DNA of 37,277 bases from CBDUXP01 sp965371225 [NCBI: uncultured bacterium] (GCA_965371225.1 CBDUXP010000036.1:1-37277); one strand, 5' to 3'; positions 7,214 to 16,543 are shown, counted from the stretch's first letter. Notes: generated from the letters alone by a model not told the origin. Program-made: numbers and translations.

Positions 7214-8350
7214 GTGCAAAAGCACTTTCTCCTTGCTCCTGGGCCCACCCCGGTCCCCCCCGAAGTACTCGGGGCGATGGCCCAGCCGGTCATCCACCAC
7301 CGCACCAAGGAATACCAGGCCATCTTCGCGGAGACGTGCCTGCAGTTACAACAAATCTTCCGCACCGCACACCCCGTGCTGACGTTCGCCGGGTCGGGGA
7401 CCGGCGCCATGGAAGCCGCGGTGGTCAACACGCTGAGCGCCGGCGATACGGCCATCGTGCCGCGCTACGGCAAGTTCAGCGAGCGGTGGGCCGAGATCTG
7501 CGCCGCGTACGGCGTGAAGGTGGTCCCGCTGGACATTGAGTGGGGCACGGGGCCCACCCCGGAACACATTGCGGACGCGCTGCGGGCGCATCCGGAAGCA
7601 GCGGCCGTGTTCACCACGCTGTGTGAGACCAGCACGTGCGTGCGCGCCGATATCGAGGGTATCGGCGCGGTCGTGCGCGACCAGCAAGCCCTCTTGATCT
7701 GCGACGGAGTCAGCGGTCTGGCCGCCGAAGACCTGGAGCCGGACGCAGCCGGCGTGGACGTGATGGTGACCGGATCGCAGAAGGCGCTGATGCTTCCGCC
7801 GGGGCTCGCGTTCCTTTCCGTCAGCCCGGCCGCCCAGGCGGCCGCCGAGCGCAGCACGCTCCCCAAGTACTATTTTTCCGTGCCCAAGGCCCTCGCCGCG
7901 CTGGAGAAGCAGGACACCGCGTTTACCCCCGCGGTCTCGCTCACCTACGGGCTGCGGGTCGCCCTCCAGATGATTCTCGACGAGGGTCTGGCCGCCGCCA
8001 TCGCGCGGCATGCCCGGCTCGCAGCGGCCACCCGCGCGGGGGTCACCGCGCTTGAGGTGCCCCTGTTTAGCCGGTGCCCATCCAATGTGGCGACCGCGGT
8101 GTGCATGCCCGACGGCATTAACGCCGACACGGTGAAGGCGCAGCTCTTCGCCGAGCACCACATCACCGTGGCCGGGGGACAGGCGCAGCTGAAAGGCAAG
8201 ATCATTCGGATCGCACACCTGGGCTATAGCGCGCCCTCCGACGTGATCGTGGCTGTCGCGGCGCTCGCCGCCGTTTTGCGCGCCCAGGGACACCGCTGCA
8301 GCGTCGGAGACGGCGTAGCGGCGGCCGAAGCGGTGCTGAGCGCCTCATGA
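7214..8350 (+). CDS. class V PLP-dependent aminotransferase, likely acting in serine biosynthesis
   Basis: 378 residues of the serine-pyruvate / alanine-glyoxylate aminotransferase-like class V family. Visible features are the start LLAPGPTPVPP, the phosphate-binding SGTGAMEAA (61-69), Asp164 in LICDGVSG for the PLP ring nitrogen, and Lys190 in TGSQKALMLPPG as the Schiff-base lysine. The start is GTG at 7214: family homology begins there and GGAAGGAA (7196-7203) is a fitting ribosome site; earlier in-frame codons overlap the promoter. Its stop overlaps the serA start (ATGA), so it probably supplies the phosphohydroxypyruvate transamination step that SerC performs elsewhere. That assignment rests on position and on similar pairs in other genomes; glyoxylate or pyruvate could equally be its substrate. 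Confidence 0.88.
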   Translation: MQKHFLLAPGPTPVPPEVLGAMAQPVIHHRTKEYQAIFAETCLQLQQIFRTAHPVLTFAGSGTGAMEAAVVNTLSAGDTAIVPRYGKFSERWAEICAAYGVKVVPLDIEWGTGPTPEHIADALRAHPEAAAVFTTLCETSTCVRADIEGIGAVVRDQQALLICDGVSGLAAEDLEPDAAGVDVMVTGSQKALMLPPGLAFLSVSPAAQAAAERSTLPKYYFSVPKALAALEKQDTAFTPAVSLTYGLRVALQMILDEGLAAAIARHARLAAATRAGVTALEVPLFSRCPSNVATAVCMPDGINADTVKAQLFAEHHITVAGGQAQLKGKIIRIAHLGYSAPSDVIVAVAALAAVLRAQGHRCSVGDGVAAAEAVLSAS

Positions 8351-9930
8351 CTTTTAAAGTGCTCTTCGCCGACCCGCTCGGCGCCAGCGGGCAGGCCATC
8401 CTCGCGCGCGAGCCGGACATTGCGACGGTCGACAAACGCCTGACGCCGGAAGAGCTGCTGGCGGAGATCCGCGAGTACGACGGCCTTGTCGTGCGCAGTG
8501 CGACAACCGTGACTGCGGACGTCATCGCGGCCGCGGAAAAGCTCAAGGCCATCGGCCGCGCGGGGGTCGGAGTGGATAACATCGACGTGGAGGCCGCCAC
8601 AAAGCGCGGCATCATTGTCTTCAATGCGCCCGGGGGCAACACGCTGTCAACGGCCGAGCACGCGGTGAGCATGCTGATGGCCCTCGCCCGCAACATCCCG
8701 CAGGCGGCCCAATCCATGCGCACCGGCCGGTGGGAGAAGGGCAATTTCGGCGGCACGGAGCTGCATGACAAGACCCTGGGCATTATGGGGCTGGGGCGGA
8801 TCGGGTCCGCGGTGGCCAAGCGCATGCAGGCTTTCGGTATGCGCATCGTCGCGTTCGATCCTGTTGTGGCGCCCGAACGCGCACGCGCGCTGCAGGTGCA
8901 GTTGGTGGACTTAGCCACCCTGTTGCTCGAGGCGGACTTCATTACAGTCCACACCCCCCTGACCCCCGAGACGGAGAATTGCCTCAGCGCGAAGGAGTTT
9001 GCCGCCATGAAACCCACCGCGCGCATCGTCAACTGCGCACGCGGGGGCATCATCAACGAAGCGGATCTGTGCGATGCGCTGACGAATGGCGTCATCGCGG
9101 GCGCGGCCTTCGACGTGTTCAGTCAAGAGCCGCCCGGCGAATCCCCGCTGCTGCAGCTTCCCAATTTCATCGCCACGCCGCATATCGGTGCCGCCACCGC
9201 CGAGGCGCAGGACAAGGTCGCCGTCGACGTGGCTGAACAGATGATCAACGCCATGCACGGCCGACCGGTGGCGACCGCGGTGAACGTGCCGGCCATCGAT
9301 CCCGTCCTGTTCCAGGAACTCCGGCCGTTCATCGAAGTGGCCGAACGGCTCGGCAGCTTTCTGGCCCAGTACATGGAGGGGCATCCGAAAGAGATCACCG
9401 TGCGGACCAGCGGCAACCTGGAACAGTACGACGTGGCCGCTTTGGCGATCGCGGCGGCCAAGGGGATGCTGGACCACTACGCCGAGGAGCCGGTCAACTA
9501 TGTCAACGCTCCCGTGCTGTTGGAGGCGCGCGGGATCAACCTGCGGTATCGGTATGACGCGGCGCACATCGAGTACTCCCACCTCATCACCGTGACGGTG
9601 CTGACCGACAAGCAAGAATATTCCGTGGCCGGAAAGCTGGTGTCCCAATCCGAATCGCACATCGTGCAAATCGACGGCTACCGCACCGAGGTGCGGCCTG
9701 AAGGGGCCATGATCGCCGTGTTGAACCACGACCGGCCGGGGGTGATCGCCTTTCTGGCGACCCTGCTCACCGAACACGGGATTAATATCGCCAACATGGA
9801 CGTGGGCCGCGACCGCCCCGGAGGCACGGCCGTCACCATGATCAACATCGACGGCGAAATCGCGGACGCCACGCGCCAAGCGCTGCTCGCGAACGACGCC
9901 ATCATCGACGTCAAGATCATCCGCATCTGA
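8347..9930 (+). CDS. serA: D-3-phosphoglycerate dehydrogenase, long form with ACT domain
   Basis: Catalyses the NAD-dependent oxidation of 3-phosphoglycerate, the first step of serine synthesis. At 527 residues it is the long form. The substrate and nucleotide domains have GLGRIG (148-153), Arg232 in NCARGG, Glu261 in SQEPP and His279 in TPHIG as the catalytic set. They are followed by an intervening (ASB-like) domain (about 315-450) and a C-terminal ACT domain (about 455-527, MIAVLNHDRPGVI, INIANMDVGR) that in relatives binds serine for feedback control. The ATG overlaps the preceding stop by four bases, which indicates translational coupling with the aminotransferase. Confidence 0.96.
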   Translation: MTFKVLFADPLGASGQAILAREPDIATVDKRLTPEELLAEIREYDGLVVRSATTVTADVIAAAEKLKAIGRAGVGVDNIDVEAATKRGIIVFNAPGGNTLSTAEHAVSMLMALARNIPQAAQSMRTGRWEKGNFGGTELHDKTLGIMGLGRIGSAVAKRMQAFGMRIVAFDPVVAPERARALQVQLVDLATLLLEADFITVHTPLTPETENCLSAKEFAAMKPTARIVNCARGGIINEADLCDALTNGVIAGAAFDVFSQEPPGESPLLQLPNFIATPHIGAATAEAQDKVAVDVAEQMINAMHGRPVATAVNVPAIDPVLFQELRPFIEVAERLGSFLAQYMEGHPKEITVRTSGNLEQYDVAALAIAAAKGMLDHYAEEPVNYVNAPVLLEARGINLRYRYDAAHIEYSHLITVTVLTDKQEYSVAGKLVSQSESHIVQIDGYRTEVRPEGAMIAVLNHDRPGVIAFLATLLTEHGINIANMDVGRDRPGGTAVTMINIDGEIADATRQALLANDAIIDVKIIRI

Positions 9931-9940
9931 GGGGGCACGC

Positions 9941-10918
9941 GTGAGTCGCGTACTCGTCGTCGGCGGCGCGGGGTACATCGGCAGCCACACGCTGCGCGCG
10001 CTCCTGGAAGCGGGGCACGAGGCCTTTGCGCTGGACAACCTGAGTCTGGGACATCAGGATGCCGTCCCCGCGGACCGGCTCTTCGTAGGGGACTGCCAGG
10101 ACTGGGACGGGGTCGTCGAGGTCCTGCGCTCCCGGGCCATCGACAGCGTGATGCACTTCGCTGCCTACGCGCTGGTGGCGGAATCGGTGCGGGATCCGCT
10201 GCTCTACTGGGAGAACAACGTGGGCGCCACCGCGACGCTGCTCAGCGCCATGCTCGAGTGCGGAGTGAAGCGGTTCGTCTTCTCATCCACCGCCGCCACG
10301 TATGGCAATCCCGAGCGGGTCCCCATGGACGAGACGCACCCGCAACGGCCGATCAACCCGTACGGCCAGACGAAGCTTGCGGTGGAGCAGATGCTCGCGG
10401 CTTGTGCGGTCGCCCACGGGTTGCAATACGCCGCGCTACGCTACTTCAACGCCGCGGGCGCGCACCCGCAGGGCGACCTGGGCGAGCGCCATGATCCCGA
10501 AACCCATCTCATCCCCCTGGCCCTCCAGGTGGCGCTCGGGGCACAAGACATGCTGGCCATCTACGGAGATGATTACGACACCCCGGACGGCACGTGTGTG
10601 CGCGATTACACGCACGTATGCGACTTGGCTGACGCGCACATTGCCGCACTAGACCGGCTCGGCCCCGATGCCGCGAATGGCACGTTCAATCTCGGGACGG
10701 GGCAAGGGTACTCCGTGCGCCAAGTGATCGAGACGGCGCGGGACGTGACCGGACACGCTATCCCGGCACGCGTGGAAGCACGGCGGCCGGGAGATCCCGC
10801 CACACTTGTGGCGTCTGCTGCCGCGGCGAAGGCGGACCTGGGCTGGACGCCGCAGTATCCCGACTTGCGGACCATGATCGAGCACGCCTGGCAGTTCGCC
10901 CGGCGCGCCGCGGGCTAG
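9941..10918 (+). CDS. galE: UDP-glucose 4-epimerase
   Basis: A 325-residue extended short-chain dehydrogenase that interconverts UDP-glucose and UDP-galactose. It has the NAD-binding GGAGYIG (8-14), Ser115/Ser116/Thr117 before ATYGNP, the catalytic YxxxK pair Tyr141 and Lys145 (NPYGQTK), and the GalE signature RYFNAAGAHP and RDYTHVCDLADAH. The start is GTG at 9941, ten bases after serA, with a purine run before it. It probably belongs to the serA transcript but functionally fits the convergent glycan operon next door; its stop is two bases from the end of that operon. Confidence 0.94.
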   Translation: MSRVLVVGGAGYIGSHTLRALLEAGHEAFALDNLSLGHQDAVPADRLFVGDCQDWDGVVEVLRSRAIDSVMHFAAYALVAESVRDPLLYWENNVGATATLLSAMLECGVKRFVFSSTAATYGNPERVPMDETHPQRPINPYGQTKLAVEQMLAACAVAHGLQYAALRYFNAAGAHPQGDLGERHDPETHLIPLALQVALGAQDMLAIYGDDYDTPDGTCVRDYTHVCDLADAHIAALDRLGPDAANGTFNLGTGQGYSVRQVIETARDVTGHAIPARVEARRPGDPATLVASAAAAKADLGWTPQYPDLRTMIEHAWQFARRAAG

Positions 10919-10920
10919 GG

Positions 10921-12603
10921 TTACTCGTACAGTTCGAGCGGCGTCTTCCCCTCGTAGTCAATCCACAACAGCTTGTCGGCCACGTCTGCGCGCAGCGCCG
11001 CATCCCCGAGGCGCAACTGCTTGAGGTGGGCGTCGTACAGGAGCACATACGCGGGCTTACCGGCGCGGATCCAGTCCGCCAAGAGCCAGGATTTCCCCAG
11101 TCTGCCGCGCCGCACCAGGAGATCGTCGTGCTTGGCGAACGCGCCGCCGTGCATGGAGTCGGGCCAGTACACGTGCGACCCGCGCGCGGCGATAGTAAAA
11201 CGCAGCATGCCGGGCGCTTCCAGCAACGTCGCCGGCAAGTCCGCCGGCGTCGAGAGCAGCATCCCGCGCAAGCCGTCCAAGCCGTACCGGGCGTGAAGGA
11301 ACGCGTTGATATTCTCGAAGCGAAACACGAGCGCCCCGTCCACCTCGTCGGGCACGCCCAGATAAAGCAGGAGCGCGTTCGCCGGGAGGCCCGGCAGCAG
11401 CCGCTCCGTTTGCTCAAGGACGGCCCGGACGTGCGTATCTGCGTCGCGCCACGCCCGCACCCGCTGGTGCGCGGCCGCCAATTGCACGGCCAGCCAAAAT
11501 GCCGCGGCCATGGTGACGAGGCGGGCGCGGCGTGGCCCCGGCCCCAGCAGGCGGGCCGCTGCGAGCGCGAGCAGCGTCGCCGCGAACGCACTGGGCAGGT
11601 ATACATGCCGCTCCGCGGGAACCACGGCCACGCTCGCCACCGGCAGGAGCACGCCCCACAGGGACATCCACAGCCATAAGGGGGCGCGGGCCCCCCGGGC
11701 CGCGAAGGTCCCCGCGAGTGCCACCGGGAGAAAGAGGAGGACGGGTACCGCGACGGCCGTGTACGTGACGGGGTTCAGGACGACTTCCACCGCGCGCCAC
11801 GGGACCGGGCTGAAGCACGCCACGATGGCGCGCTCCACGGCGACGGACAGGTAACCCAGATCGAAGGTGTTGACGCTGAACAACCGAAACCCGCCGTACG
11901 CGCGGCCCCGCATGAGCAGCACGCCCGCCGCACCCGCGAGCATCGGGAGATAGACCGCGGCGAGCGCCCCCCACCTCCGGGCCTGTCGGTCCAGATCGCG
12001 CCTCCACAGCAGGTCATGCAGGCCCAAGACGCCTAGCACGACCAGGCCGCTCTCCTTTGTAGCGATCGCAAGGAGAAAGCACCCCACGCCCGCCGCCGCA
12101 CGCCACGGCCGCCACGCGCCGCGCCGCGCTTCGACCAGGAACACGATTGCCCACAGACTCAGCGCGTTCTCGAGCATGCCATGCAGCGCTGCGGTCCACA
12201 GGACCGGCTCCGCCAGGGCGGGGAGAGTGACGAAGATGGCGCCCGCGAGCCACGCCGGTGCGGCGGACGCCTCGCAGATGCGCGCAAGCCGCACCACCGC
12301 CACCGCCGCCAGGCAGTGCGTCCCCAGCGCGAGCAGGTGCAGGGGCCACACGGCCGGCCAGAACACGGCGAACAACCGGTCGTAGAGGTACGCCCCCAGC
12401 GGCCGGTAGAAGATGCCCCAGCTCGGTTCCAGGAAATAGCTCGCGAGCCCGGGCGGGGCATCGCGCACGTCCATGAACATGTTGAGGAGGACGCCGTCAT
12501 CCCCCTGCAACCCGTGCTGGAGCCCGCCCCCCCACGCGATCAAGCCGAGTGCGAAGAGCGCGAGCGTCGGCAGCTGGCTCGCGCGCGCGGGGGAGGTGGT
12601 CAC
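10921..12603 (-). CDS. GT-C like polytopic membrane protein (PMT/TMTC relative without TPR tail)
   Basis: 560 residues starting at GTG (12603-12601), whose last bases overlap the methyltransferase stop (GTGA). After a short N-terminal span there is an acidic extracytoplasmic loop (LQGDDGVLLNMF) and the motif IFYRPLGAYLYDRLF, which parallels GYYRPVRNLTFFLDT in the TMTC-like protein at 31310-33730. These are typical of GT-C transferases related to protein O-mannosyltransferases. About ten hydrophobic segments follow, including TKESGLVV, similar to the KES loop of DUF1736/TMTC proteins. The last 150 residues form a soluble domain (from about LPANALLLYLG) ending LELYE. It is the last gene of a four-gene operon; the acceptor is unknown. 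A longer upstream frame is only the methyltransferase in another phase. Confidence 0.75.
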   Translation of the reverse strand: MTTSPARASQLPTLALFALGLIAWGGGLQHGLQGDDGVLLNMFMDVRDAPPGLASYFLEPSWGIFYRPLGAYLYDRLFAVFWPAVWPLHLLALGTHCLAAVAVVRLARICEASAAPAWLAGAIFVTLPALAEPVLWTAALHGMLENALSLWAIVFLVEARRGAWRPWRAAAGVGCFLLAIATKESGLVVLGVLGLHDLLWRRDLDRQARRWGALAAVYLPMLAGAAGVLLMRGRAYGGFRLFSVNTFDLGYLSVAVERAIVACFSPVPWRAVEVVLNPVTYTAVAVPVLLFLPVALAGTFAARGARAPLWLWMSLWGVLLPVASVAVVPAERHVYLPSAFAATLLALAAARLLGPGPRRARLVTMAAAFWLAVQLAAAHQRVRAWRDADTHVRAVLEQTERLLPGLPANALLLYLGVPDEVDGALVFRFENINAFLHARYGLDGLRGMLLSTPADLPATLLEAPGMLRFTIAARGSHVYWPDSMHGGAFAKHDDLLVRRGRLGKSWLLADWIRAGKPAYVLLYDAHLKQLRLGDAALRADVADKLLWIDYEGKTPLELYE

Positions 12604-13346
12604 GGGACCGGTCGCCTGGCCACGACCAGCAGTGAGACGCCCGCCGGCAGGTTTCCACGGCGCAACCACCAGCGCTCTGCCATGAGGATGCCCAGCAGCA
12701 GCCGGCCCACCACCCCCGTCCCGCCCAACCGGTAGTTGATGGTGTACGCGTTCGGCCGGCGCACGAACAGGCGTTCCGCCAACCGGACTGCAGCGACCAC
12801 CGGGAGGAGGAGACTGTTGAAATACGTGGCCCGCCGCACGGTCAAGCCCGCCCCGTGCAACAGCTCCTGAAATGCCCCACCGGCGTACCGCCGGAAATGC
12901 GCGAGCTGAACGTCGTGCGGCCCATACAGTAGGGGATACGCCGGAACCGCCGCGACCAAAGCGCCGCCGGGGGCGCACACGCGCGCGCACTCGCGGGCCG
13001 CGCCGGCATCATCTTGCACGTGCTCGAAGAGATCCGTCGCGATCACCACATCGAACGCGCCATCGGCAAAGGGCAACGCCGCCGCGTCCCCTCGACACAG
13101 CGGTGCGCGCACGTACTGGCGGCAGACCTCCAGAGCCCCCGCTTCAGCGTCCAAGCCAAAACGGGCGAAGCCGTCGCCGAGGGTTTCGAGGACGTTCCCC
13201 GCACCGCAGCCGACATCCAGAATCCGCGCCTGCGGGGTGGTCGCCGCGCTCGCCTCGATCGCGTCGCAGATGATGCGCCGCGTGCCGAGAAACCACCAAT
13301 GGGACCGGGCGAAGTCGAAGAACTGCTGGTATTCGTGCGCGTTCAC
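12600..13346 (-). CDS. class I SAM-dependent methyltransferase
   Basis: 248 residues from GTG (13346-13344), overlapping the previous stop by four bases. Motif I is ILDVGCGAG (42-50); the post-I acidic region follows with FGLDAEAGAL, motif II-like FDVVIATDLFEH, and motif III VCAPGGALVAAVP. This is the UbiE/Methyltransf_11 type fold. A segment near the C-terminus (ATYFNSLLLPVVAAVRLAERLF) is hydrophobic and may lie on the membrane. The target is unknown; being inside a glycosyltransferase operon suggests a sugar or lipid-linked glycan. Confidence 0.85.
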   Translation of the reverse strand: MNAHEYQQFFDFARSHWWFLGTRRIICDAIEASAATTPQARILDVGCGAGNVLETLGDGFARFGLDAEAGALEVCRQYVRAPLCRGDAAALPFADGAFDVVIATDLFEHVQDDAGAARECARVCAPGGALVAAVPAYPLLYGPHDVQLAHFRRYAGGAFQELLHGAGLTVRRATYFNSLLLPVVAAVRLAERLFVRRPNAYTINYRLGGTGVVGRLLLGILMAERWWLRRGNLPAGVSLLVVARRPVP

Positions 13347-14227
13347 GGACCGGGCTCGGCCGGCCGCTCGGCAGTGGCGCACATGATGTCCAGGGGATTC
13401 ACGTACAGCACGGCAGCGCCGAGGCCCACCCCGGACACCAACCGGTGGAGCACCCGCGCGAGACGGGGCAGGTACGTGCCCAGGCGCGTGAACAGGAAGT
13501 CGAGGCGGACGTGCTTGCCCACGTAAGACTCGAACAGGGGCGTGAACCCCGCCTCGCGTAGAAACGCGCGCAGCTCCACCCGCCGGAAGTACACCAGATG
13601 TTCGTCCCGTTTATAGCCCACCCAGCGAGCGCCGCTCCACCGCGCCGGCCAGCTCGCCAGGTCGGGCGTGGTCACCACCAGCCGGCCGCCGGGGCGCAGC
13701 AGCGAGTACGCCGCCCGCAACGCCTGCAACGGATCGCGTACATGTTCGACGTAATCCCACATGGTAATGGCGTCATACGGCGCCAAGTCGCTCGTCCACG
13801 TCTCCAACGCCGCACAGTGCAGGTCCAGCCCGTGCCGCTCCCGGCCCGCCGCAATGGCGTACTCCGACACATCCAGCCCCTCGGCCTCCCACCCCGACTC
13901 GCGCGCCGCCTCGACGGCGATGCCCGTGGCGCAGCCCACGTCGAGCAATCGGCCCGGCCCACCCAGTTGCCGAGTCAACTCCCGCAGGCGCCCGCGGAAC
14001 GTGCGCAGCAGTTGCGGCCGGTCGGCCTCGTAATCATCGTACCCAAGGTGGTGCGAATCCGCGCTGCGAAAGTACGTTTCGGCGTAGAGTTCGGTCAGAC
14101 TTGCGTCATTCAGTTGCGGGCTCGCGTACCGCAGGCCGCAGCGCGGGCAATCCACCACGTGCAGCGCCGGGTAGCGGGCCACGGGCCGATCGTCGCCGCA
14201 CCAGGGGCACGTGGCTGGTTCATACAT
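13343..14227 (-). CDS. SAM-dependent methyltransferase with N-terminal four-cysteine knuckle
   Basis: 294 residues from ATG at 14227-14225, overlapping the GT2 stop by eight bases; an in-frame ATG 15 bases upstream is also possible. Cys7/Cys10 and Cys27/Cys30 form a probable zinc ribbon. The methyltransferase core has LLDVGCATG (94-102), the acidic GLDVSEYAI, WDYVEHV and LLRPGGRLVVTTP. The same architecture, with the same LLDVGCATG motif, occurs at 18019-18915, and the two are clearly paralogous. This domain order (Methyltransf_23 with a cysteine head) is common in polysaccharide gene clusters. The substrate is not deducible. Confidence 0.87.
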   Translation of the reverse strand: MYEPATCPWCGDDRPVARYPALHVVDCPRCGLRYASPQLNDASLTELYAETYFRSADSHHLGYDDYEADRPQLLRTFRGRLRELTRQLGGPGRLLDVGCATGIAVEAARESGWEAEGLDVSEYAIAAGRERHGLDLHCAALETWTSDLAPYDAITMWDYVEHVRDPLQALRAAYSLLRPGGRLVVTTPDLASWPARWSGARWVGYKRDEHLVYFRRVELRAFLREAGFTPLFESYVGKHVRLDFLFTRLGTYLPRLARVLHRLVSGVGLGAAVLYVNPLDIMCATAERPAEPGP

Positions 14228-14960
14228 CGCCGATGGGCGCATCGTAGTATCCCCGGCGGCGCCGCCACGCCACGGCAACCACGTCCCGTGCGGCGGGGAA
14301 GAGGTCGCGGCTCACGCGCACCGTCGTGTCCGCAGAATTATTCCACACGACGCCCAGCTCCAGAATTTCGTATCCCAGGTGCCGCGCGATGGCCAGCGCT
14401 TCCACGTCGTAGGCGAAGCCATCGCACACGCACCGCCCGAAGATCGCCGTGGCGGCGGCGCCGGCGAACAGCTTGAACCCGCACTGCGTATCCCAGCACC
14501 CGGGCACGGCCACCGCCTGGACGAACCGGTTGAAGGCGATGCCGCCGTAGAACCGGTGGCCGGGGCGCCACCCCACGATGCGGGAGCTGGGCAGGGCGCG
14601 CGAGGCGACCACGACGCGCGACCGACCGTCGTGGTACGCCACAAACCGCGGCAGTTCCGTAATGGGCGTGGACAGGTCCGCATCGCAGAGCACCCGTACC
14701 TCGCCCGTGGCTTCGAGCATGCCGCGCCGCACCGCGTAGCCCTTGCCGCGATTGGTGTCATAGGCGATCAGGCGGACCGTCGGGTCTCGCCGCCGCCAGT
14801 CGGCCACCAGCTCGGCGGTCCGGTCCGTGCTCCCGTCGCTCACCACGATGATCTCGGGATCGTAGTCCGCGTGCGCAGAAAAAAATTCCTGCACGGTCTG
14901 CAGGGTGGACTCGATGCGTTCGGCTTCGTTGTAGGCAGGGATGACGAGGGAGGTGCGCAC
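14220..14960 (-). CDS. family 2 glycosyltransferase, polyprenyl-phosphate sugar synthase type
   Basis: 246 residues from GTG at 14960-14958. The GT-A nucleotide-sugar fold is clear: SLVIPAYNEAERI (4-16), VVSDGSTD (39-46), NRGKGYAVRRGM (70-81) and the metal-binding DAD (93-95). Later come the acceptor-site segment DTQCGFKLF and a YDVEAL motif, both characteristic of DPM1/ALG5-like enzymes, which move a sugar from a nucleotide onto a polyprenyl phosphate at the cytoplasmic face. No C-terminal membrane spans are present, so it resembles the soluble DPM1 type. It opens the operon and could make the donor used by the GT-C protein encoded last. Confidence 0.88.
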   Translation of the reverse strand: MRTSLVIPAYNEAERIESTLQTVQEFFSAHADYDPEIIVVSDGSTDRTAELVADWRRRDPTVRLIAYDTNRGKGYAVRRGMLEATGEVRVLCDADLSTPITELPRFVAYHDGRSRVVVASRALPSSRIVGWRPGHRFYGGIAFNRFVQAVAVPGCWDTQCGFKLFAGAAATAIFGRCVCDGFAYDVEALAIARHLGYEILELGVVWNNSADTTVRVSRDLFPAARDVVAVAWRRRRGYYDAPIGDV

Positions 14961-15009
14961 GGGAGGATCGGCCGCCGGGGCCCCGCACCGCGCGGGGATT
15001 GCTGCGTCG

Positions 15010-15039
15010 ATTCTAGGGATAGCGGAAAATGGGTGTCAA
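15010..15039 (-). promoter_or_regulatory. strong promoter of the minus-strand glycan operon
   Basis: Read on the minus strand: TTGACA (15039-15034), 18-base spacer, TAGAAT (15015-15010). The predicted start is near 15003, about 43 bases before the GT2 start codon. It diverges from mgtE. Confidence 0.75.
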
Positions 15040-15105
15040 CTTGACGGTCAGCCCGTGCGCCCGAACACAGCGGAGGTTCCACGATCCTTCTTGGCCTGCA
15101 TGCGG

Positions 15106-15114
15106 TGCTATACT
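15106..15114 (+). promoter_or_regulatory. extended -10 promoter of mgtE (TGC-TATACT)
   Basis: TG at 15106-15107, C, then TATACT at 15109-15114. No clear -35 is visible. The leader from about 15121 to the ATG at 15170 is too short for an M-box magnesium riboswitch, and none was recognised. Confidence 0.6.
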
Positions 15115-15169
15115 GCGCGGGCTTTCGCGCGCGACTGCGCATGCGACGGCGCCCCCGCCCGGTACTGCC

Positions 15170-16543
15170 ATGTCCAAGCCCCCGCTGGACCACTCTGTTC
15201 TGCGCGCCCTCAGTGCCGCGGGCGATTTTGCCGCGCTCGCGCAGGCTCTGACCGCCCTGCATCCGGCGGATGCGGCGGACTTCGTGCAGGTGTTGGACGC
15301 CTCCCCCCTTCGCGCGACCTTTCAGGCATTGGACGCCGAAGCGGCAGCCGAGATTTTGCTGGAGATCGACGAGCCGTTTCAGGAGCAGTTGGTTGCATTG
15401 GAAGCGGATGAGCCGGACCATCTGGCCGCGGTGGTGGATGAGATGGAGATGGACGATGCGGCCGACGTCATGGAGATCATCGAGGAGCGGTCCGAGACAC
15501 TGGCGCGGGCCGTGCTCGACCGGATGGACAGCGCCCTGCAGGCCGACGTGCGGCTGCTCCGCCAGTATCCGGCGGAGAGCGCGGGCGGGCGCATGCACAC
15601 GGACGTGCTCACCATGCACGAACGGCACTCCGCGGCGGACGCGCTCGACCAAGTGCGCGCATTCGGGGCGCAACACGAGACCGCCGACGTGATTCACAAC
15701 ATATTCGTTTTGGACGAACGCCGCTGCTACGTGGGAACGGTCGACTTGTACGACGTGGTGCTCGCCGCTCCAGAGACGCCGCTCGTCGAGCTGATCGACC
15801 GCGAGGCGCCGTTCGCGCCCGTCTTTCTCGACCAGGAGGAAGTGGCGCAGCTCTTCAAGCGGTACGACGCCGTGTCGATTCCCGTTACCGACCTAAGCGG
15901 GCAGGTCATCGGCCGCATCATGGCCGACGACGTATTGGACGTGATCGACGAGGAAGCGACGGAGGATATGTACCGCCTGGCGGGCCTGGACGAGGAGGAT
16001 CACATCTTCCACCCCGCGGGCCGGTCCATCCGCAAACGCCTGCCCTGGCTGGCAGTCAACATCGTGACATGCACGCTCGCCGCGGGGGTGATCGCCCTCT
16101 ATGAGGGCACGATCGAAGAGGTGGCGGTGCTCGCAGTGTTCGTGCCGATCATCGCCGGCCTCGGCGGGAACGCGGGCATTCAGACGCTGACGATCACGGT
16201 CCGTAGCCTGGCGCTGGGCGAATTGCACTTCCACAACGCGCGGCGAGCCATCCTCAAGGAAGTCGCGGTGGGCCTCGTCAACGGCCTGCTCGCGGGCCTG
16301 GGTGTCGGGCTGATCGCCTGGCTCTGGCGCGGCTCCGTCATGCTCGCGGCGATTCTGGTGGTGGCCATGGTGGCCAGCCTCTTCTTCGCCGTACTCGCCG
16401 GCAGCGTCGTGCCGCTGCTCCTGAAACGTTTCCGGATCGACCCGGCCCTGGCGAGCGGCATCTTCGTCACCGCGCTGACCGACGGCTTCGGTTTCTTCGC
16501 CTTCCTTGGCCTCGCGACGCTCATGATCGAGTACCTGAAGTAG
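15170..16543 (+). CDS. mgtE: MgtE family magnesium transporter/channel
   Basis: 457 residues. The domain order is that of MgtE: a superhelical N domain (about 15-130, repeats such as LHPADAADF and EMEMDDAADVMEII), a tandem CBS pair (about 140-260, ending GRIMADDVLDVIDEEATEDM), and five membrane helices in the last 170 residues. The pore signature PIIAGLGGNAGIQTLTITVR and the closing TDGFGFFAF motif are present. In relatives the acidic N and CBS domains sense cytosolic magnesium and close the channel. The start is ATG at 15170, where homology begins and which lies downstream of the promoter; an in-frame ATG at 15029 precedes the promoter and is rejected. Confidence 0.95.
   Translation: MSKPPLDHSVLRALSAAGDFAALAQALTALHPADAADFVQVLDASPLRATFQALDAEAAAEILLEIDEPFQEQLVALEADEPDHLAAVVDEMEMDDAADVMEIIEERSETLARAVLDRMDSALQADVRLLRQYPAESAGGRMHTDVLTMHERHSAADALDQVRAFGAQHETADVIHNIFVLDERRCYVGTVDLYDVVLAAPETPLVELIDREAPFAPVFLDQEEVAQLFKRYDAVSIPVTDLSGQVIGRIMADDVLDVIDEEATEDMYRLAGLDEEDHIFHPAGRSIRKRLPWLAVNIVTCTLAAGVIALYEGTIEEVAVLAVFVPIIAGLGGNAGIQTLTITVRSLALGELHFHNARRAILKEVAVGLVNGLLAGLGVGLIAWLWRGSVMLAAILVVAMVASLFFAVLAGSVVPLLLKRFRIDPALASGIFVTALTDGFGFFAFLGLATLMIEYLK

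Noticed and set aside
12604-12990. N-terminal extension of the GT-C protein at 10921-12603
   Set aside because: The extra 129 codons lie wholly inside the methyltransferase gene in another phase and are Arg/Gly/Pro-rich; the GTGA overlap gives a better start.
15029-15169. Earlier ATG for mgtE
   Set aside because: It precedes the extended -10 promoter and adds 47 residues without family similarity.
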